Part shown: positions 39,001 through 44,720 of the stretch, in pieces
Layout of the letters: every line of letters begins with the position of its first letter
Numbering within the stretch: the stretch's first letter is position 1
NCBI GenBank assembly: GCA_026874595.1
Contig: CM049317.1
Location: 14,934,882-14,998,881, forward strand
DNA: 64,000 bases
DNA from: Sipunculus nudus
Taxonomy: Eukaryota; Annelida; Sipuncula; Golfingiida; Sipunculidae
Direction: 5' to 3'
The notes under the pieces: model-generated
What the model was told of the DNA's origin: nothing
Seen by the model: only the letters and a program-made list of their open reading frames with translations
Databases searched by the model: none
Made by a program: the position numbers and the translations under genes

Positions 39001-41615
39001 GTTAATTCAACAGCCTCATACATTCAGAATGTACTGACTTTAACAGTGATCATCAGCATGTTTCCACTATATAGCTCACAGAATATATGTCTGTGATTTG
39101 TCTTGAAATTATGCCAGAATTTTTTATCTGAATGGTTACAACTTATGCCCTAGTAATGGATGCCAGTCAGATTGCTTGAACTAGGATATCCAATCAGGAC
39201 CAATTATAATGTATGCACATGTTGATATGTGTCAATTCTAAAATCTACAGTCCTTTCAACAAATGGTGAACATGTTTTGGCAATAATTTTCTAAAAAGCT
39301 TGTATTTTTTCAGATCACATAGGAAATATTTATGGAATTTAAAAGCTAATATGGCAATCAAGAATTTTAAAGTAAGTCCTTAATTAATGTTTTACTACTT
39401 TTTGGACCTTTACAGTGATCTTGCACACCAGATGAGCCTTTGCAGGAGTAGCCATCTTTAATTCAGCTTGAAATATTTTTAGAGTGTTTGACCATCAGAA
39501 TTGGGGCTGAAATGTTATAAAATAGAGAATGTTATAAAATGTTATAAAATATAAAATTTCTAGTTTTTAAATACTTAATAAATACTCTGAAAGGTGGGTA
39601 TTTATCTCCCTTGTTTAAAGCAGGTCCACCCCTATGGTTTTTGCATTTTTCAAAAGTATATTCCACTGGAAAAACTATTCCTAAACAAGAGCACCGCAAA
39701 TGGTGCATAATACACACGTCTTGTATCTGGTGACCTCTTGACCTCATTAAATATGGAGAATTTAGCTGAGAATGTAATTCAGGTGAGAAACTATATTGGT
39801 AATTATTTATAACCAGTGTCATCAAAAACCATAAGATTTTTTGCAAGTCACTTTGGTACCACCAAAGTCTGGTGACCTCTGACCTCATTTATTTGCATGG
39901 ATTTTCCTGAAAACTGAACTTTGGGTGAAATATTATATTGATTAATATTTCTGTTGAGTTTTATCAATATCTATCTTATTCATACATTAGACCGGTGACC
40001 TCTGACATAATTTAACATATGTGGATGTTACCCATTATCATACTCAGGCCAGATAATCTATTGGTAAGTATTTATGGTTAGTTTGTGAAAATCAAGTGAT
40101 TCCCCTGTAAGTTATCTCAGCAACACAAAAGTTAACATACAGTCAGATGGACAGACCGTGGGTAACCTTATTACGTCCCTCCATAGACAGGGGTATAAAA
40201 AACACATTTTTTTGCAGAATGGACTGTAAATCTCTCAAGATTTACAAACATAAACTAAACACATTTTTTTGCAGAATGGACTGTAAATCTCTCAAGATTT
40301 ACAAACATAAACTAACTGACAGGCAAACAGGAACTAGGTTGAAGATATAACCTCTGTCAAACTGGATTGCTGATGTTAATGATAAACAGAATGGGAATCA
40401 GCAGAGTGCATAACCTGGCCAAGGCAAAATAATTCAACAAGATCTGCAAAAAAGTTGAAAGGGCTTTCCCTGGCCAAAGCCCCACCTGGCCACCTGTCCA
40501 AGCTTTGTGGATATCATTACAATCTTGCTAAGGGACAGACAATAAGCACTCATTCAGCAGATGCAGGTAAAAAACATAACCTTCTCATGAGAAGTAACAA
40601 TGTAACATACCTTGGCTCATTCCTTCCATGGGGTGGTAATCCATAAGCTCTTCCTTGTTTTCTGATGTTAAGCTGGATGAGGAGAGAGCTCGCTTCATTG
40701 GGGTGATAGATATGGACATCTCCTGGGTCGTCTCCAGGTCAGACATGGGTTCTGTTCGCAGCGGTGCCAATGCTGCAGCAGCCAGGGATTCTGCTGACGG
40801 GACTGGAGCCAGGCCGTCATCATACTGCTCCGACTTGGCAGCCTTCCTGTGTGTTCTTGGCTTTTGGCTGAAAATAAAGACACCACCATTCATATCTTCA
40901 TCAAATTTGTATCCTTAATCATTCAAACCCTCACTAAATGTTTAACATTTTAAATCACTGGAAACTCATTGGCTGGCATAGTTTCTAGTGTTGTAAATGG
41001 TATTGTGAACAGCTTAAAAATTACAATAAAAATTTAAAACAATGACATCACAATTAAGCTTCAATATTATTTAAACTGGTGTAAGCACAAACATAGTACA
41101 AAAAAGATGACGTTTTGATATACCTTAACAGTTTTGATATACCTTAACAGTTAAAACCAATTAGTAGTGTATGTCTTAAAAAATGATCTGTGAATTACAC
41201 ATGCGTTTATTATACTTCTTAACGCTAAGACCATATTTCCATGCCCAAATGACGCTGATTCCTACCTTCTTTTCTTGGGGATAGGGGATGTGCCATTCTT
41301 CCTAGGCCGTCCTGGGCCCCTGCGTGGCGGGGTGATAGCAGAGATCCCAGGACCACTTGGGGCCTGGCCAGGACCAAGGTAAACCAGGCCAGGGGTCATG
41401 ACCTGTGACCCTTCATGGAGACTGACAGGTACTCCAACATGAGGATGATCTTCCAGGGCAGGCTGAGTGGGGTGGTACAAAGGCTGCTGGGATTGATTCA
41501 AACTTCCCTCAGGAGGAGGATCCAGGGACAAGGTGGAAGGCAGTATAGGTGCTGCCCCCTGCCCTTCAATGCCAGCACTATCTGGTGGATCAGTGCTTGA
41601 CATTTTGTATTTTTA
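1787..41615 (-). CDS. KMT2C: KMT2C/KMT2D-like histone H3K4 methyltransferase, N-terminal half (32 coding exons, runs off left edge)
   Basis: Vertebrate KMT2C/KMT2D and fly Lpt+Trr belong to COMPASS-like complexes that monomethylate H3K4 at enhancers in the nucleus. Seen here: 32 exons with GT/AG borders whose phases agree at every junction (2141 codons, no internal stop). Domain order is AT-hook (about residues 92-101), ePHD1 (C234-H428), PHD2 (442-488), PHD3 (491-535), PHD4 (574-627), PHD5 (844-891), PHD6 (894-938), PHD7 (971-1020), Pro-rich/basic region, HMG box (about 1560-1637), then DPYxQPPxTPRP repeats (1722-2141). All PHD Cys/His zinc ligands are present. This order and the DPY-Q-PP-TPRP repeats match KMT2C best; invertebrates usually have one KMT2C/D gene, so C versus D cannot be decided. 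The second ePHD, FYRN/FYRC and SET are not in the window. The start is the ATG at 41603, 12 bases after an acceptor (ttttgcag). The symbol is by family resemblance. Confidence 0.93.
3052..3116. repeat. AAT-type trinucleotide microsatellite
   Basis: Imperfect ATA/ATG trinucleotide run just inside intron 31, beginning a few bases from the exon 32 acceptor. The rest of this intron, 3117-3644, looks unique. Confidence 0.8.
3645..3897 (-). CDS. KMT2C: KMT2C-like coding exon 31
   Basis: Acceptor tttgtcaacag, donor TTCTA|GTAGGT. Residues 1638-1722: basic LSQVIKKKDGTG, then Gly/Pro/Ser-rich. The donor was chosen because only it gives the phase (A+GT, Ser) that exon 32 needs; the alternative four bases downstream would break the frame. 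Confidence 0.82.
4270..4680. repeat. Degenerate two-copy repeat with hairpin end in intron 30
   Basis: GGTCACCAGTT-containing units about 145 bp apart (around 4325 and 4475), followed at 4615-4675 by an imperfect inverted pair CTCCACCCATTGTGCAT / ATGCAAATGAGGGTGG. It looks like an old non-autonomous element of the same general build as the others here. Confidence 0.5.
4742..4866 (-). CDS. KMT2C: KMT2C-like coding exon 30: second half of HMG box
   Basis: Acceptor cattgatcttgcag, donor AAAAG|GTTTCA. Residues 1596-1637: DWSERSKQIMKIWRKVPSTE, then KTPFLAKARENRANTRLN. The W/Q-I/WRK/P-ARENR pattern completes the HMG box begun in exon 29. The exon has no early Met and is only 125 bp, so it is easy to miss, but phase and homology are clear. 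Confidence 0.92.
5926..6155 (-). CDS. KMT2C: KMT2C-like coding exon 29: Pro-rich and first half of HMG box
   Basis: Acceptor atttgtctcag, donor CCCAG|GTTAGG. Residues 1519-1596. After a Pro-rich start, NIQKWEKDEPLGEKATISP and PVLYANMKHPEFKTQYP match the start of the KMT2C/D HMG box (W, DE-LGE-AT-PVLY pattern). Fly Lpt has the same HMG box. Confidence 0.93.
6800..7013 (-). CDS. KMT2C: KMT2C-like coding exon 28: Pro-rich
   Basis: Acceptor cgattacag, donor AGCAG|GTAGTT. Residues 1448-1519: DDEHFPMPPLPSNLGSQEQP, then Pro/Gly-rich low complexity. Phase 1 in, phase 2 out. Confidence 0.86.
7460..7985 (+). mobile_element. Family P element, copy 1 (intron 27)
   Basis: Starts near GAGCACCACAAATGTGC. 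It contains repeated units (ACCTCATTAAATATG, then GGATTTTGCTGGAAATC, then TTATCGC.GCAACAC). It ends with a decayed hairpin around CACCTGTCATATGAAGGGTG. It is related to the elements at 13017, 37600 and 39684. Confidence 0.7.
8579..8800 (-). CDS. KMT2C: KMT2C-like coding exon 27
   Basis: Acceptor cctgtgttacag, donor CCAG|GTATGTC. Residues 1374-1448: DDITTGVEQPTHS, then an acidic helix-like run (MLDVDKNMEDVDKMLPDEL) and a Gly/Pro-rich end. No named domain. Confidence 0.87.
9443..9517 (-). CDS. KMT2C: KMT2C-like coding exon 26 (75 bp)
   Basis: Acceptor atgtttgtag, donor GATG|GTGAGTAG. Residues 1349-1374: DEKDLEGVLPEDLLPHDD plus VLLTFLDG, acidic and Leu-rich. Splice phase is preserved. The 75-bp length means skipping would keep frame. 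Confidence 0.83.
9603..10505 (+). mobile_element. Family G element, copy 1 (intron 25)
   Basis: Starts CTAGAATATGGGTAGTCG, with hairpin GTAGTCG-ACAAG-CGACTAC. The interior units are about 250 bp, each with a GGTGGCGCCACC-type palindrome. It ends in TATCCGCAAAAC-TTC-GTTTTGGCGGA. It is the shorter relative of 28119-29577. Confidence 0.8.
10705..10939 (-). CDS. KMT2C: KMT2C-like coding exon 25: EAFFG motif
   Basis: Acceptor gaaacattacag, donor CTTG|GTAAG. Residues 1271-1349 begin EAFFGRPLLDQSK, completing the conserved motif. An acidic and Pro-rich linker follows (VKDPFMFAPPPSPPES). Confidence 0.92.
11341..11462 (-). CDS. KMT2C: KMT2C-like coding exon 24: basic segment
   Basis: Acceptor cttttgtag, donor ATTCAG|GTATAA. 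Residues 1230-1270: VVKKKRRRPRPKKGQ, a strong nuclear localisation candidate, then IEESFPTYIQ, the first half of the KMT2C/D-conserved (F)P-x-Y-(L/I)Q-EAFFG motif. Confidence 0.92.
11954..12091 (-). CDS. KMT2C: KMT2C-like coding exon 23: Gly/Arg-rich segment
   Basis: Acceptor gttattttag, donor GAAG|GTTTGT. Residues 1184-1230: VGGFIARTRGGGRGGFTKNR, an RGG-like patch that could bind RNA or be arginine-methylated (inference), then a Gly-rich tail. Confidence 0.88.
12270..12510. repeat. 27-bp minisatellite in intron 22
   Basis: About nine imperfect copies of a 27-bp unit (TAAATAGGTTTATGGAATAT plus seven bases). The period is divisible by three, so one minus-strand frame stays open and gives a spurious 9-residue repeat (NLFNAQYSI type). 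Confidence 0.85.
12780..12941 (-). CDS. KMT2C: KMT2C-like coding exon 22
   Basis: Acceptor ggatgttatag, donor AGCATAG|GTCAGT. Residues 1130-1184: an acidic first half (DLLDGDSLMKEPVPGEEGE), then KQKIKKKQNRVSI. With exon 23 it forms the SIGVGGF motif, typical of KMT2C/D. Confidence 0.88.
13017..13521 (+). mobile_element. Family P element, copy 2 (intron 21)
   Basis: Opens with AGCACCACAAGGGTGT, has the same internal ATTAAATATG/GGATTTTGCC units as the other family P copies, and ends GGCAGGGGTATAA. It is followed immediately by TAA and the start of family A copy 1, so the two insertions are back to back. Confidence 0.75.
13525..16346 (+). mobile_element. Family A element, copy 1 (intron 21)
   Basis: Begins ACAAGGGACCCATGGGTCAC after TAA; GACCCATGGGTC is a perfect palindrome. 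It ends in a hairpin TAGCTCAGATGACT/AGTCAGCTGAGCTA followed by TAA. A 24-G run sits at 15217-15240. Two divergent core units start about 15420 and 16075, and an ACGG microsatellite near 16280. Copy 2 (33789-36797) is nearly the same along its length. Open frames inside are repeat artefacts. Confidence 0.85.
16359..16658 (-). CDS. KMT2C: KMT2C-like coding exon 21: Pro-rich, conserved post-PHD segment
   Basis: Acceptor tgtttgttttag, donor GAAAG|GTGAG. Residues 1030-1130: poly-Pro stretches, then VKQFLMDGVWMSESGLQKIK, which corresponds to the conserved ESGL segment after the second PHD cluster in KMT2C/D. A Lys/Arg-rich tail follows. The next intron, 3.4 kb, holds family P and family A copies. 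Confidence 0.9.
16659..17649 (-). other. Intron 20, nothing recognised
   Basis: AT-rich unique sequence. Apart from a short TGCTGCCACCTG motif that occurs twice (16812, 16859) I see no repeat, exon or RNA gene. Confidence 0.5.
17650..17762 (-). CDS. KMT2C: KMT2C-like coding exon 20: end of PHD7
   Basis: Acceptor tatatatacag, donor GGCCTT|GTAAGTG. Residues 992-1030: WVHTFCDGIHHEDDAE, then YNCLFCRPF (H995, C998, C1017, C1020), completing PHD7. It leaves phase 1. Confidence 0.92.
17843..18031. mobile_element. Short pogo/Tigger-like TIR element (intron 19)
   Basis: Ends TATAGTGGAACCTGCC and (inverted) TATACAGTGACACCT. The interior is rich in GACCACC repeats. Length is about 190 bp, with no coding capacity. 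The family assignment rests on the CAGTG-type termini and TA context. Confidence 0.6.
18322..18486 (-). CDS. KMT2C: KMT2C-like coding exon 19: Cys-rich spacer and start of PHD7
   Basis: Acceptor tcttttag, donor GAAAG|GTAAG. Residues 937-992. CVQCLTCG ends PHD6, a Trp/Asn/Cys-rich spacer follows, and CPICKRNYKEEELVIQCAQC (C971, C974, C987, C990) opens PHD7. In human KMT2D the equivalent sixth finger reads histone H4 tails; this is inferred by position only. Confidence 0.94.
19352..19533 (-). CDS. KMT2C: KMT2C-like coding exon 18: end of PHD5 and PHD6
   Basis: Acceptor gttgtttcag, donor AAATG|GTATGTG. Residues 877-937. GWRCLDC closes PHD5. CTVCEGCGKPHDEGRL and CDECDISYHIYCLDPPLD form PHD6 (C894-C938), with WKCKW before the last ligand. 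Confidence 0.95.
20149..20253 (-). CDS. KMT2C: KMT2C-like coding exon 17: start of PHD5
   Basis: Acceptor gttttggtttcag, donor GTAAAG|GTATG. 35 codons (842-876): DMCMSCGSYGNNEEGRL, then CIQCGQCYHPYC, giving six of the eight ligands of the first finger of the second PHD cluster. Confidence 0.94.
20738..20947 (-). CDS. KMT2C: KMT2C-like coding exon 16
   Basis: Acceptor gtaactacag, donor AACCAG|GTGTGTGG. 70 codons (772-841): basic GRFGIGKKRQRH, an Arg/Ser-rich middle, acidic DDDDHH, then TIVIADTKDEFVLNQ leading into PHD5. Phase 0 both sides. Confidence 0.87.
21040..21240. repeat. Compound microsatellite in intron 15
   Basis: CT, TA, CA and GA dinucleotide runs in succession (for example TATATATATATA, then CACACACA, then GAGAGAGAGAGAG). 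Confidence 0.85.
21501..21701 (-). CDS. KMT2C: KMT2C-like coding exon 15
   Basis: Acceptor gttaattttacag, donor AGACGA|GTAAG. 67 codons (705-771): a Pro/Thr-rich stretch, then a basic end (KGKPTSYGKKFGKKISTQRR), plausibly a nuclear localisation or DNA-contact segment before the second PHD cluster. Phase 0 both sides. Confidence 0.85.
22067..22191 (-). CDS. KMT2C: KMT2C-like coding exon 14
   Basis: Acceptor attttattacacag, donor GATAAG|GTGAGAG. Residues 663-704 form an acidic, Ser-rich linker (EDSFQGEE ... MSSMDLDLNPIDK). The intron between this exon and exon 13 holds the second 180-bp tandem array. Confidence 0.82.
22338..23697 (+). mobile_element. Family B element, complete copy with 180-bp core array (intron 13)
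   Basis: Starts CTAGGGTGTCGGAACGACAC, where GTGTCG-GAA-CGACAC is a hairpin, then TGCCCCCGCC. Seven monomers follow at about 22434, 22614, 22794, 22954, 23134, 23314 and 23494 (one shortened to 160). An ACGG-like microsatellite (23627-23650) follows, then the terminal hairpin 23665-23695, which carries GGCGGGGGCA, the inverse of the 5' TGCCCCCGCC. So both ends are inverted. Its hairpin-bounded, tandem-core build fits a Helentron-associated or pearl-like element. Confidence 0.85.
24183..24261 (-). CDS. KMT2C: KMT2C-like coding exon 13 (79 bp)
   Basis: Acceptor cttgttacag, donor AGAG|GTATTTATG. Residues 637-663 (HPELSEHLHHVGMDADSSSD...) form an acidic/His-rich linker without a domain. It is supported by splice sites and phase. 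Confidence 0.8.
24888..25005 (-). CDS. KMT2C: KMT2C-like coding exon 12: end of PHD4
   Basis: Acceptor tgtgattatag, donor GGAGAG|GTAGGT. Residues 597-636. H600 and C603, then YTCPICKGG (C624, C627), complete PHD4, the last finger of the N-terminal cluster. Confidence 0.92.
25625..25815 (-). CDS. KMT2C: KMT2C-like coding exon 11: end of PHD3, Cys-rich spacer, start of PHD4
   Basis: Acceptor cgtttag, donor TAAAAA|GTAAGTG. Residues 534-597. NCRVCGDCGSR closes PHD3; a spacer with CDSC follows; CPICGRAYRHF and CTLCKK (C574, C577, C592, C595) open PHD4. Confidence 0.93.
26689..26803 (-). CDS. KMT2C: KMT2C-like coding exon 10: PHD3
   Basis: Acceptor attaacctgacag, donor TGCAAG|GTAAGG. Residues 495-533. 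MLVCDTCDKGYHTYCL gives C506, C509, H514 and C517. NGWKCK leads to the final ligand pair C532/C535, which is split across the intron. Confidence 0.95.
27412..27589 (-). CDS. KMT2C: KMT2C-like coding exon 9: PHD2
   Basis: Acceptor atctataacag, donor TGCAG|GTAAATA. Residues 436-495. Zinc ligands run C442, C445, C457, C460, H465, C468, C485, C488, with the aromatic W483 before the last pair. The final CKICQTC begins PHD3. Human KMT2C's N-terminal PHD cluster is reported to recruit BAP1; transfer to this species is inference. Confidence 0.95.
28119..29577 (+). mobile_element. Family G element, copy 2 (intron 8)
   Basis: Starts CTAGAATACAGGTAGTCGAC with hairpin GTAGTCG-ACAAG-CGACTAC. It carries several 250-270-bp units, most with a GGTGGCGCCACC palindrome. 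It ends in hairpin TATCCGC-AAAAC-TCT-GTTTT-GGCGGATA. It is longer than copy 1 by extra core units. No coding capacity. Confidence 0.85.
29649..29706 (-). CDS. KMT2C: KMT2C-like coding exon 8: end of ePHD1 (58 bp)
   Basis: Acceptor cttcattccag, donor ATTG|GTAAG. Residues 417-436: DIKTLSLLCPDHIDQAEAI. LLCPDH supplies the last Cys and His of ePHD1 (C425, H428). It leaves phase 1. Confidence 0.9.
30076..30180 (-). CDS. KMT2C: KMT2C-like coding exon 7: ePHD1 core
   Basis: Acceptor cttttatag, donor TTTTCAG|GTATG. Exactly 35 codons (382-416): KCSYCRRYGATIMC, then a zinc-binding Cys and YHYPCA. This is the canonical extended-PHD core, phase 0 on both sides. Confidence 0.93.
30839..31832 (+). mobile_element. 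Family T element (intron 6) with 3-bp TAA duplication
   Basis: Begins CTAGAATATCAGCAGAAGC and ends CTAAGGGCTGAGGGC, flanked by TAA on both sides. Three core units of about 295 bp (starting near 31011, 31301, 31601) share GGTCAAGGTCACCCATC and ATATCCCGCTCACAAG. An ACGG microsatellite lies at 31768-31790. A duplicate of the flanks without the element exists at 38025-38123. Confidence 0.85.
31915..32024 (-). CDS. KMT2C: KMT2C-like coding exon 6: ePHD1 C2HC motif
   Basis: Acceptor tttgtgttacag, donor TCACAG|GTAAG. Residues 345-381 include HTYAHHCCAAWSEGV, the conserved histidine/cysteine ligands of the pre-PHD zinc knuckle, then VDKAVFAGLSQ. It ends in phase 0. Confidence 0.92.
32025..33267 (-). 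other. Intron 5, nothing recognised
   Basis: Unique AT-rich sequence between coding exons 5 and 6. No repeat partner or exon was seen. Confidence 0.5.
33268..33404 (-). CDS. KMT2C: KMT2C-like coding exon 5: ePHD1 linker
   Basis: Acceptor ctgtatctctttgcag, donor TTCTG|GTGAGTA. Residues 299-345 begin ERSKSPRRPNPHTLHLE, followed by an acidic stretch (ELNTVGFTEDIDVMQVFESSG) that sits between the first zinc pair and the HHCCAAW motif. The intron before it is 3.7 kb and contains repeat family A copy 2. Confidence 0.88.
33789..36797 (+). mobile_element. Family A element, copy 2 (intron 4)
   Basis: Begins ACAAGGGACCCATGGGTCAC after TAA and ends AGTCAGCTGAGC before TAA. It aligns with copy 1 almost throughout, with small indels; it lacks the long G run and has an extra core unit (36100-36650) and a longer ACGG microsatellite (36705-36750). 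It accounts for most of the 3.7-kb intron. Confidence 0.87.
37113..37337 (-). CDS. KMT2C: KMT2C-like coding exon 4: start of extended PHD finger 1
   Basis: Acceptor cacttcattcacag, donor CAAGG|GTAAGA. Residues 224-299. The motif CSLCNCGKKSLLGQGDL (C234, C237, C239) is the hallmark start of the first extended PHD (C2HC pre-PHD) of KMT2C/D. Downstream is a basic linker (KKQVNKIRR). Confidence 0.92.
37600..38180 (+). mobile_element. Family P element, copy 3, carrying a captured host segment (intron 3)
   Basis: Contains the ATTAAATATG-type and GGATTTTGCTGGAAATC units. It ends in a perfect 22-bp palindrome at about 38153-38174 (half-site ACTCCCGTCAT). Between the core and the microsatellite, 38025-38123 duplicates two pieces of intron 6 (30773-30838 and 31830-31869) joined without the family T insertion. 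The 5' boundary is approximate. Confidence 0.75.
38457..38792. mobile_element. 336-bp PIF/Harbinger-like MITE, copy 1 (intron 3)
   Basis: Inverted ends of about 35 bp: GGCCAAAAAAAATTAAAGG continuing into GTATGGTTCTCAGGCAC, and the complement at the other end, GTGCCTGAGAACCATACC to TTTTATTTTGGCC. Flanked by TTA on both sides. GGCC ends plus a TTA duplication fit PIF/Harbinger-type transposition. Its edge is 17 bases from the exon 3 donor. Confidence 0.85.
38810..38885 (-). CDS. KMT2C: KMT2C-like coding exon 3 (76 bp)
   Basis: Acceptor ggtttgttccag, donor CCTCAG|GTATG. It encodes about 25 Ser/Thr/Arg-rich residues (TSPARTPERTFTRED...). It is identified by phase continuity and splice sites only, as it has no domain. 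The donor lies 17 bases from the edge of a TIR element (38457-38792). Confidence 0.8.
39684..40199 (+). mobile_element. Family P element, copy 4 (intron 2)
   Basis: Starts CAAGAGCACCGCAAATGGTG with hairpin CACC-GCAAAT-GGTG. The interior is as in the other family P copies. It ends ACGTCCCTCCATAGACAGGG, then GTATAA. Confidence 0.75.
40200..40316. repeat. Direct duplication of 58 bp
   Basis: Two essentially identical 58-bp copies side by side (marker TTTTTTTGCAGAATGGACTG), each with an AAATCT-CTCA-AGATTT dyad, immediately after family P copy 4. Confidence 0.9.
40611..40867 (-). CDS. KMT2C: KMT2C-like coding exon 2
   Basis: Acceptor tctttattttcag, donor CCAAG|GTATG. Residues 113-199 begin QKPRTHRKAAKSEQYDDG, a basic and then acidic linker after the AT-hook. 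The rest is Ala/Ser-rich without a named domain. It leaves phase 1. Confidence 0.88.
41266..41615 (-). CDS. KMT2C: KMT2C-like coding exon 1: initiator ATG and AT-hook
   Basis: On the minus strand the acceptor ttttgcag precedes 12 bases of 5' UTR and the ATG (41603-41601). It encodes residues 1-113, rich in Pro, Ser and Gly, ending in an AT-hook-like GPGRPRKNG and a basic PKKR tail, possibly a nuclear localisation signal. The donor is AAG|GTAGGA. Two bases carry over to exon 2 (AG+C, Ser). Confidence 0.88.
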
Positions 41616-41742
41616 CTGCAAAATAAAAATGAAAATTTTCACCATATCATCTAGATAAAAATTTATCAGATATTTATATAAGTTCAGTTATGGTTCAGTA
41701 AAGAAAACAATATGCCTCCTAAAATCTGTACTGTTTGCATTA

Positions 41743-44716
41743 AACAAGGGACCTATGGGTCACGACGCTCAGCTGTTATATATGATAAAAAAATATTATT
41801 TAAAAATGAGGCACATGCTGGTTTTGTGTGGTAATAAATATAAGCTGTATTATGAGTTGTTGTTGTTTAGCTTATGTATGATTTTGATAGTACCTTTGGA
41901 GACAGTGAAGAGGATTGATTTCATTTATTTTATTAACAAATGGAGTACTACTGTCACACAGATTTTGACTTGGCCATATAACTTAGGCCAAAAAAAATTA
42001 AAGGTATGGTTCTCAGGCACCGCCCGCATCAATTTTAAACCCCCGCATGAAAACTTTTTATTTTGATTTTCAATTAAGATTTTCCAATTTTGAGCTGCTG
42101 CCGCTCTGACATCTCTTTTAAGAAGATACAACCATAAAATTTCCTTTGTTTTGTAGTGCTTTTACTTATTTAGCAAAATAAAACTGTTGTTTTCATGCTT
42201 TTCACTTTTCATTTGACATTTTTATCAAAACATACCAAAAAATTTAAAATAAAAAAAGCGCCCGCCCGCATTGATTTCTAAAAAAAAGTGCCTGAGAACC
42301 ATACCTTTTTTTTATTTTGGCCTTATAAGCAGAACATATAATATAAGAGTTTAACTATTTATTAAAAAAATTACAAATATTGTCCCAAATATAATTTTTA
42401 TTAAAAATAATAAGAGAATCATATGATTTTTTTAAAATGAAATATAACTGATATGATTATTAAAATAATATTAAAGAATATATTCATGAATGCATTAATG
42501 AATACATTTTGAAAGTATTTGCACGAGTATTCATATACTTTCATTTGTACCTGAATTCCCATTCTTTATGCAAGAAATTTTATAATGGAGTACATAATCA
42601 TATTCGTATTTAAATACAATTACAAAGTATTCGCACCATGTCTGGTATTTATTCTGTTTTCACCAAACAATGATGTTGAGAATCCAGAATATACAAAATT
42701 CACACATTTAAATAATGATCATAAGTACCTGGTTTAATGGCTTTTATTTATATTAAAAAATAACTGTAAAAAATTCATTTTGGACTAATTTCACATCAAT
42801 GTACACACTAGACACAGAAGGAATCTAGATTAATATTATCAACTGCATCTTTGTCTATCATAAATTTCCTTCATATAATCCTTAATGATTAGTAATGAAT
42901 AATATGATTTACTTCTTTATCATTAAAAATGAACTGAAAAATGCCATAGGTGACTGCATGGTGTTATTTGGAATATGTGACATTCTACCCATCGATACAA
43001 GATTCTTATATCATCAGTAACTGCAAGTTAATTTCCTGTTATTATAAACTAACAAATTCCTTTTCTATTTTTCTTTAATTTGTTATTAAAAACCAATAAA
43101 AATTTATTAATTTATTGTTTATTGTTATGTTGTTGGTTAAAACTACTAGATGAGTTGGGTTGAACACCTGGATCAACTGTGGCTGGCCATAAGCTGCCTG
43201 GATTCTCCCCTCAAGCGTGCATAATTTGATGAAAGGTCAACAAGGTCAACATACAGGTGACTCAAGAGGGGCTGGAGAGAGCCAAAGTCTGACAGGGTCT
43301 CATAAAAAACATTAATAAAAGCTACAATATTTGGCAAATTTCTTTCAGCTTTCTAAACTAAAAAGCTGAAATCCTTATGTGTGCATGATATGAAAATTAT
43401 ATCAACAGTGCTCACGGGAAACAAACGTGCAATGGTCACAGTTGGGCAAAATTTAAGGTACTAATTTTATATTTATACTAATAACTTATAAAATTTGAAA
43501 AATTCAGAACTAATTTTGGGTATTCAATTGAATCTTGATTAAATAATGTTACATCCCTGACAAAAAAGATCTCTAGCTTCAGCAATGCCCTTGTTAAGGG
43601 AGTAAATATATTTCTTGATTTTTTTACAAAGTGCATTATGTTTGGGCCCATAACTTAAAAAAAATACACAATACTGACATCATTTCTGGCATGTGCATAG
43701 TGAATGTATAGAAAAATATGTATATTATATATGATCAAAGTCAGATCAGTGGTTTTGATATTAGGCAGTCTTAAAGTGTAACATTGGGTTTTTAATGGAA
43801 AAATGAAGTTTTTCATTGATATCTCAAAGGAATTAAGTCCTAGTGACCAAATTCTTGGCATGGTAGGGGATTTTGGAGAAATCTAACTGTATGCCAAATT
43901 TAAGGAACTTAGAGCTGAAGCTCAGGAGCTGAGCTCTAGCAAACTGCATAACACTGGCAATAAGTGACATGGTGCTTGAAAACTTGAATAAAATCTACAG
44001 TTTTTGATCAACTGGTTTCAAATTTTTGGTGTTAACAGTTGAAATGCTAACAAAAAACATGCTGTGAAAATTAAATCCACAGCAGTTACAGCAAAAAAAC
44101 GTGCCATGCTCAAAGTTGGGCAAAATTTAAGGTACCAATTTTTTATTTTTTCTAATATTTTTAAAAATTTAAAAGATTTTGATCTAATTTTGGGTATAAA
44201 ATTTAATTTTGATTAATAAAAGTAATATTACTGGAAAAAAAGTGCTTAGCTTAAACAAGTTTTGTGTAAAGTGATAAAATTTCTTTCCTGATTATTTACA
44301 AAATGCATTATGTTTGGGCCCATAACTTTTTTAAATTAAATAATACAGACCTAATTTCTGGCATGTACATAGGAATTATATAGAGGATTATTTATAGGAA
44401 ATATGAGGAAAAACAGATGAGTGGTTTTGATATTAGGCAGTCCTAAAGTGTGAAAATAGGTTTTTAATAAAAAATTGAGGTTTTTCCTTAATTTCTCAAA
44501 GGAATGAAGTCGCAAAGACCCAGTTTTCGGCTTGGTAGGAGATCTTGGGGACATCTAACATTATGCTGAATTTTGGATTCCTAGGTCTTACGGTTTCAAA
44601 ACGTGCCACATCTACGGACGGACGGACGGACGGACGGACGGACGGACGGACAGACAGACGGACGACGGACAATGGACCACGACTATAGCTCAGATGACTT
44701 ATAGTCAGCTGAGCTA
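41743..44716 (+). mobile_element. Family A element, copy 3, with a nested MITE
   Basis: Begins ACAAGGGACC after TAA and ends AGTCAGCTGAGC before TAA. It is interrupted at 41986-42322 by the TTA-flanked MITE. The first kilobase differs from copies 1-2 but matches copy 4. Core units recur near 43330 and 44000, with ACGG microsatellite at 44616-44660. It lies 130 bases upstream of the acceptor of the ATG exon. Confidence 0.85.
41986..42322. mobile_element. PIF/Harbinger-like MITE, copy 2, nested in family A copy 3
   Basis: Same inverted ends and length as 38457-38792 and again flanked by TTA. Family A copy 4 has the uninterrupted site at about 46497-46507 (CCATATAACTTATAAGCAG) with a single TTA, which proves the insertion and its 3-bp duplication. 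Confidence 0.92.
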
Positions 44717-44720
44717 AAAA

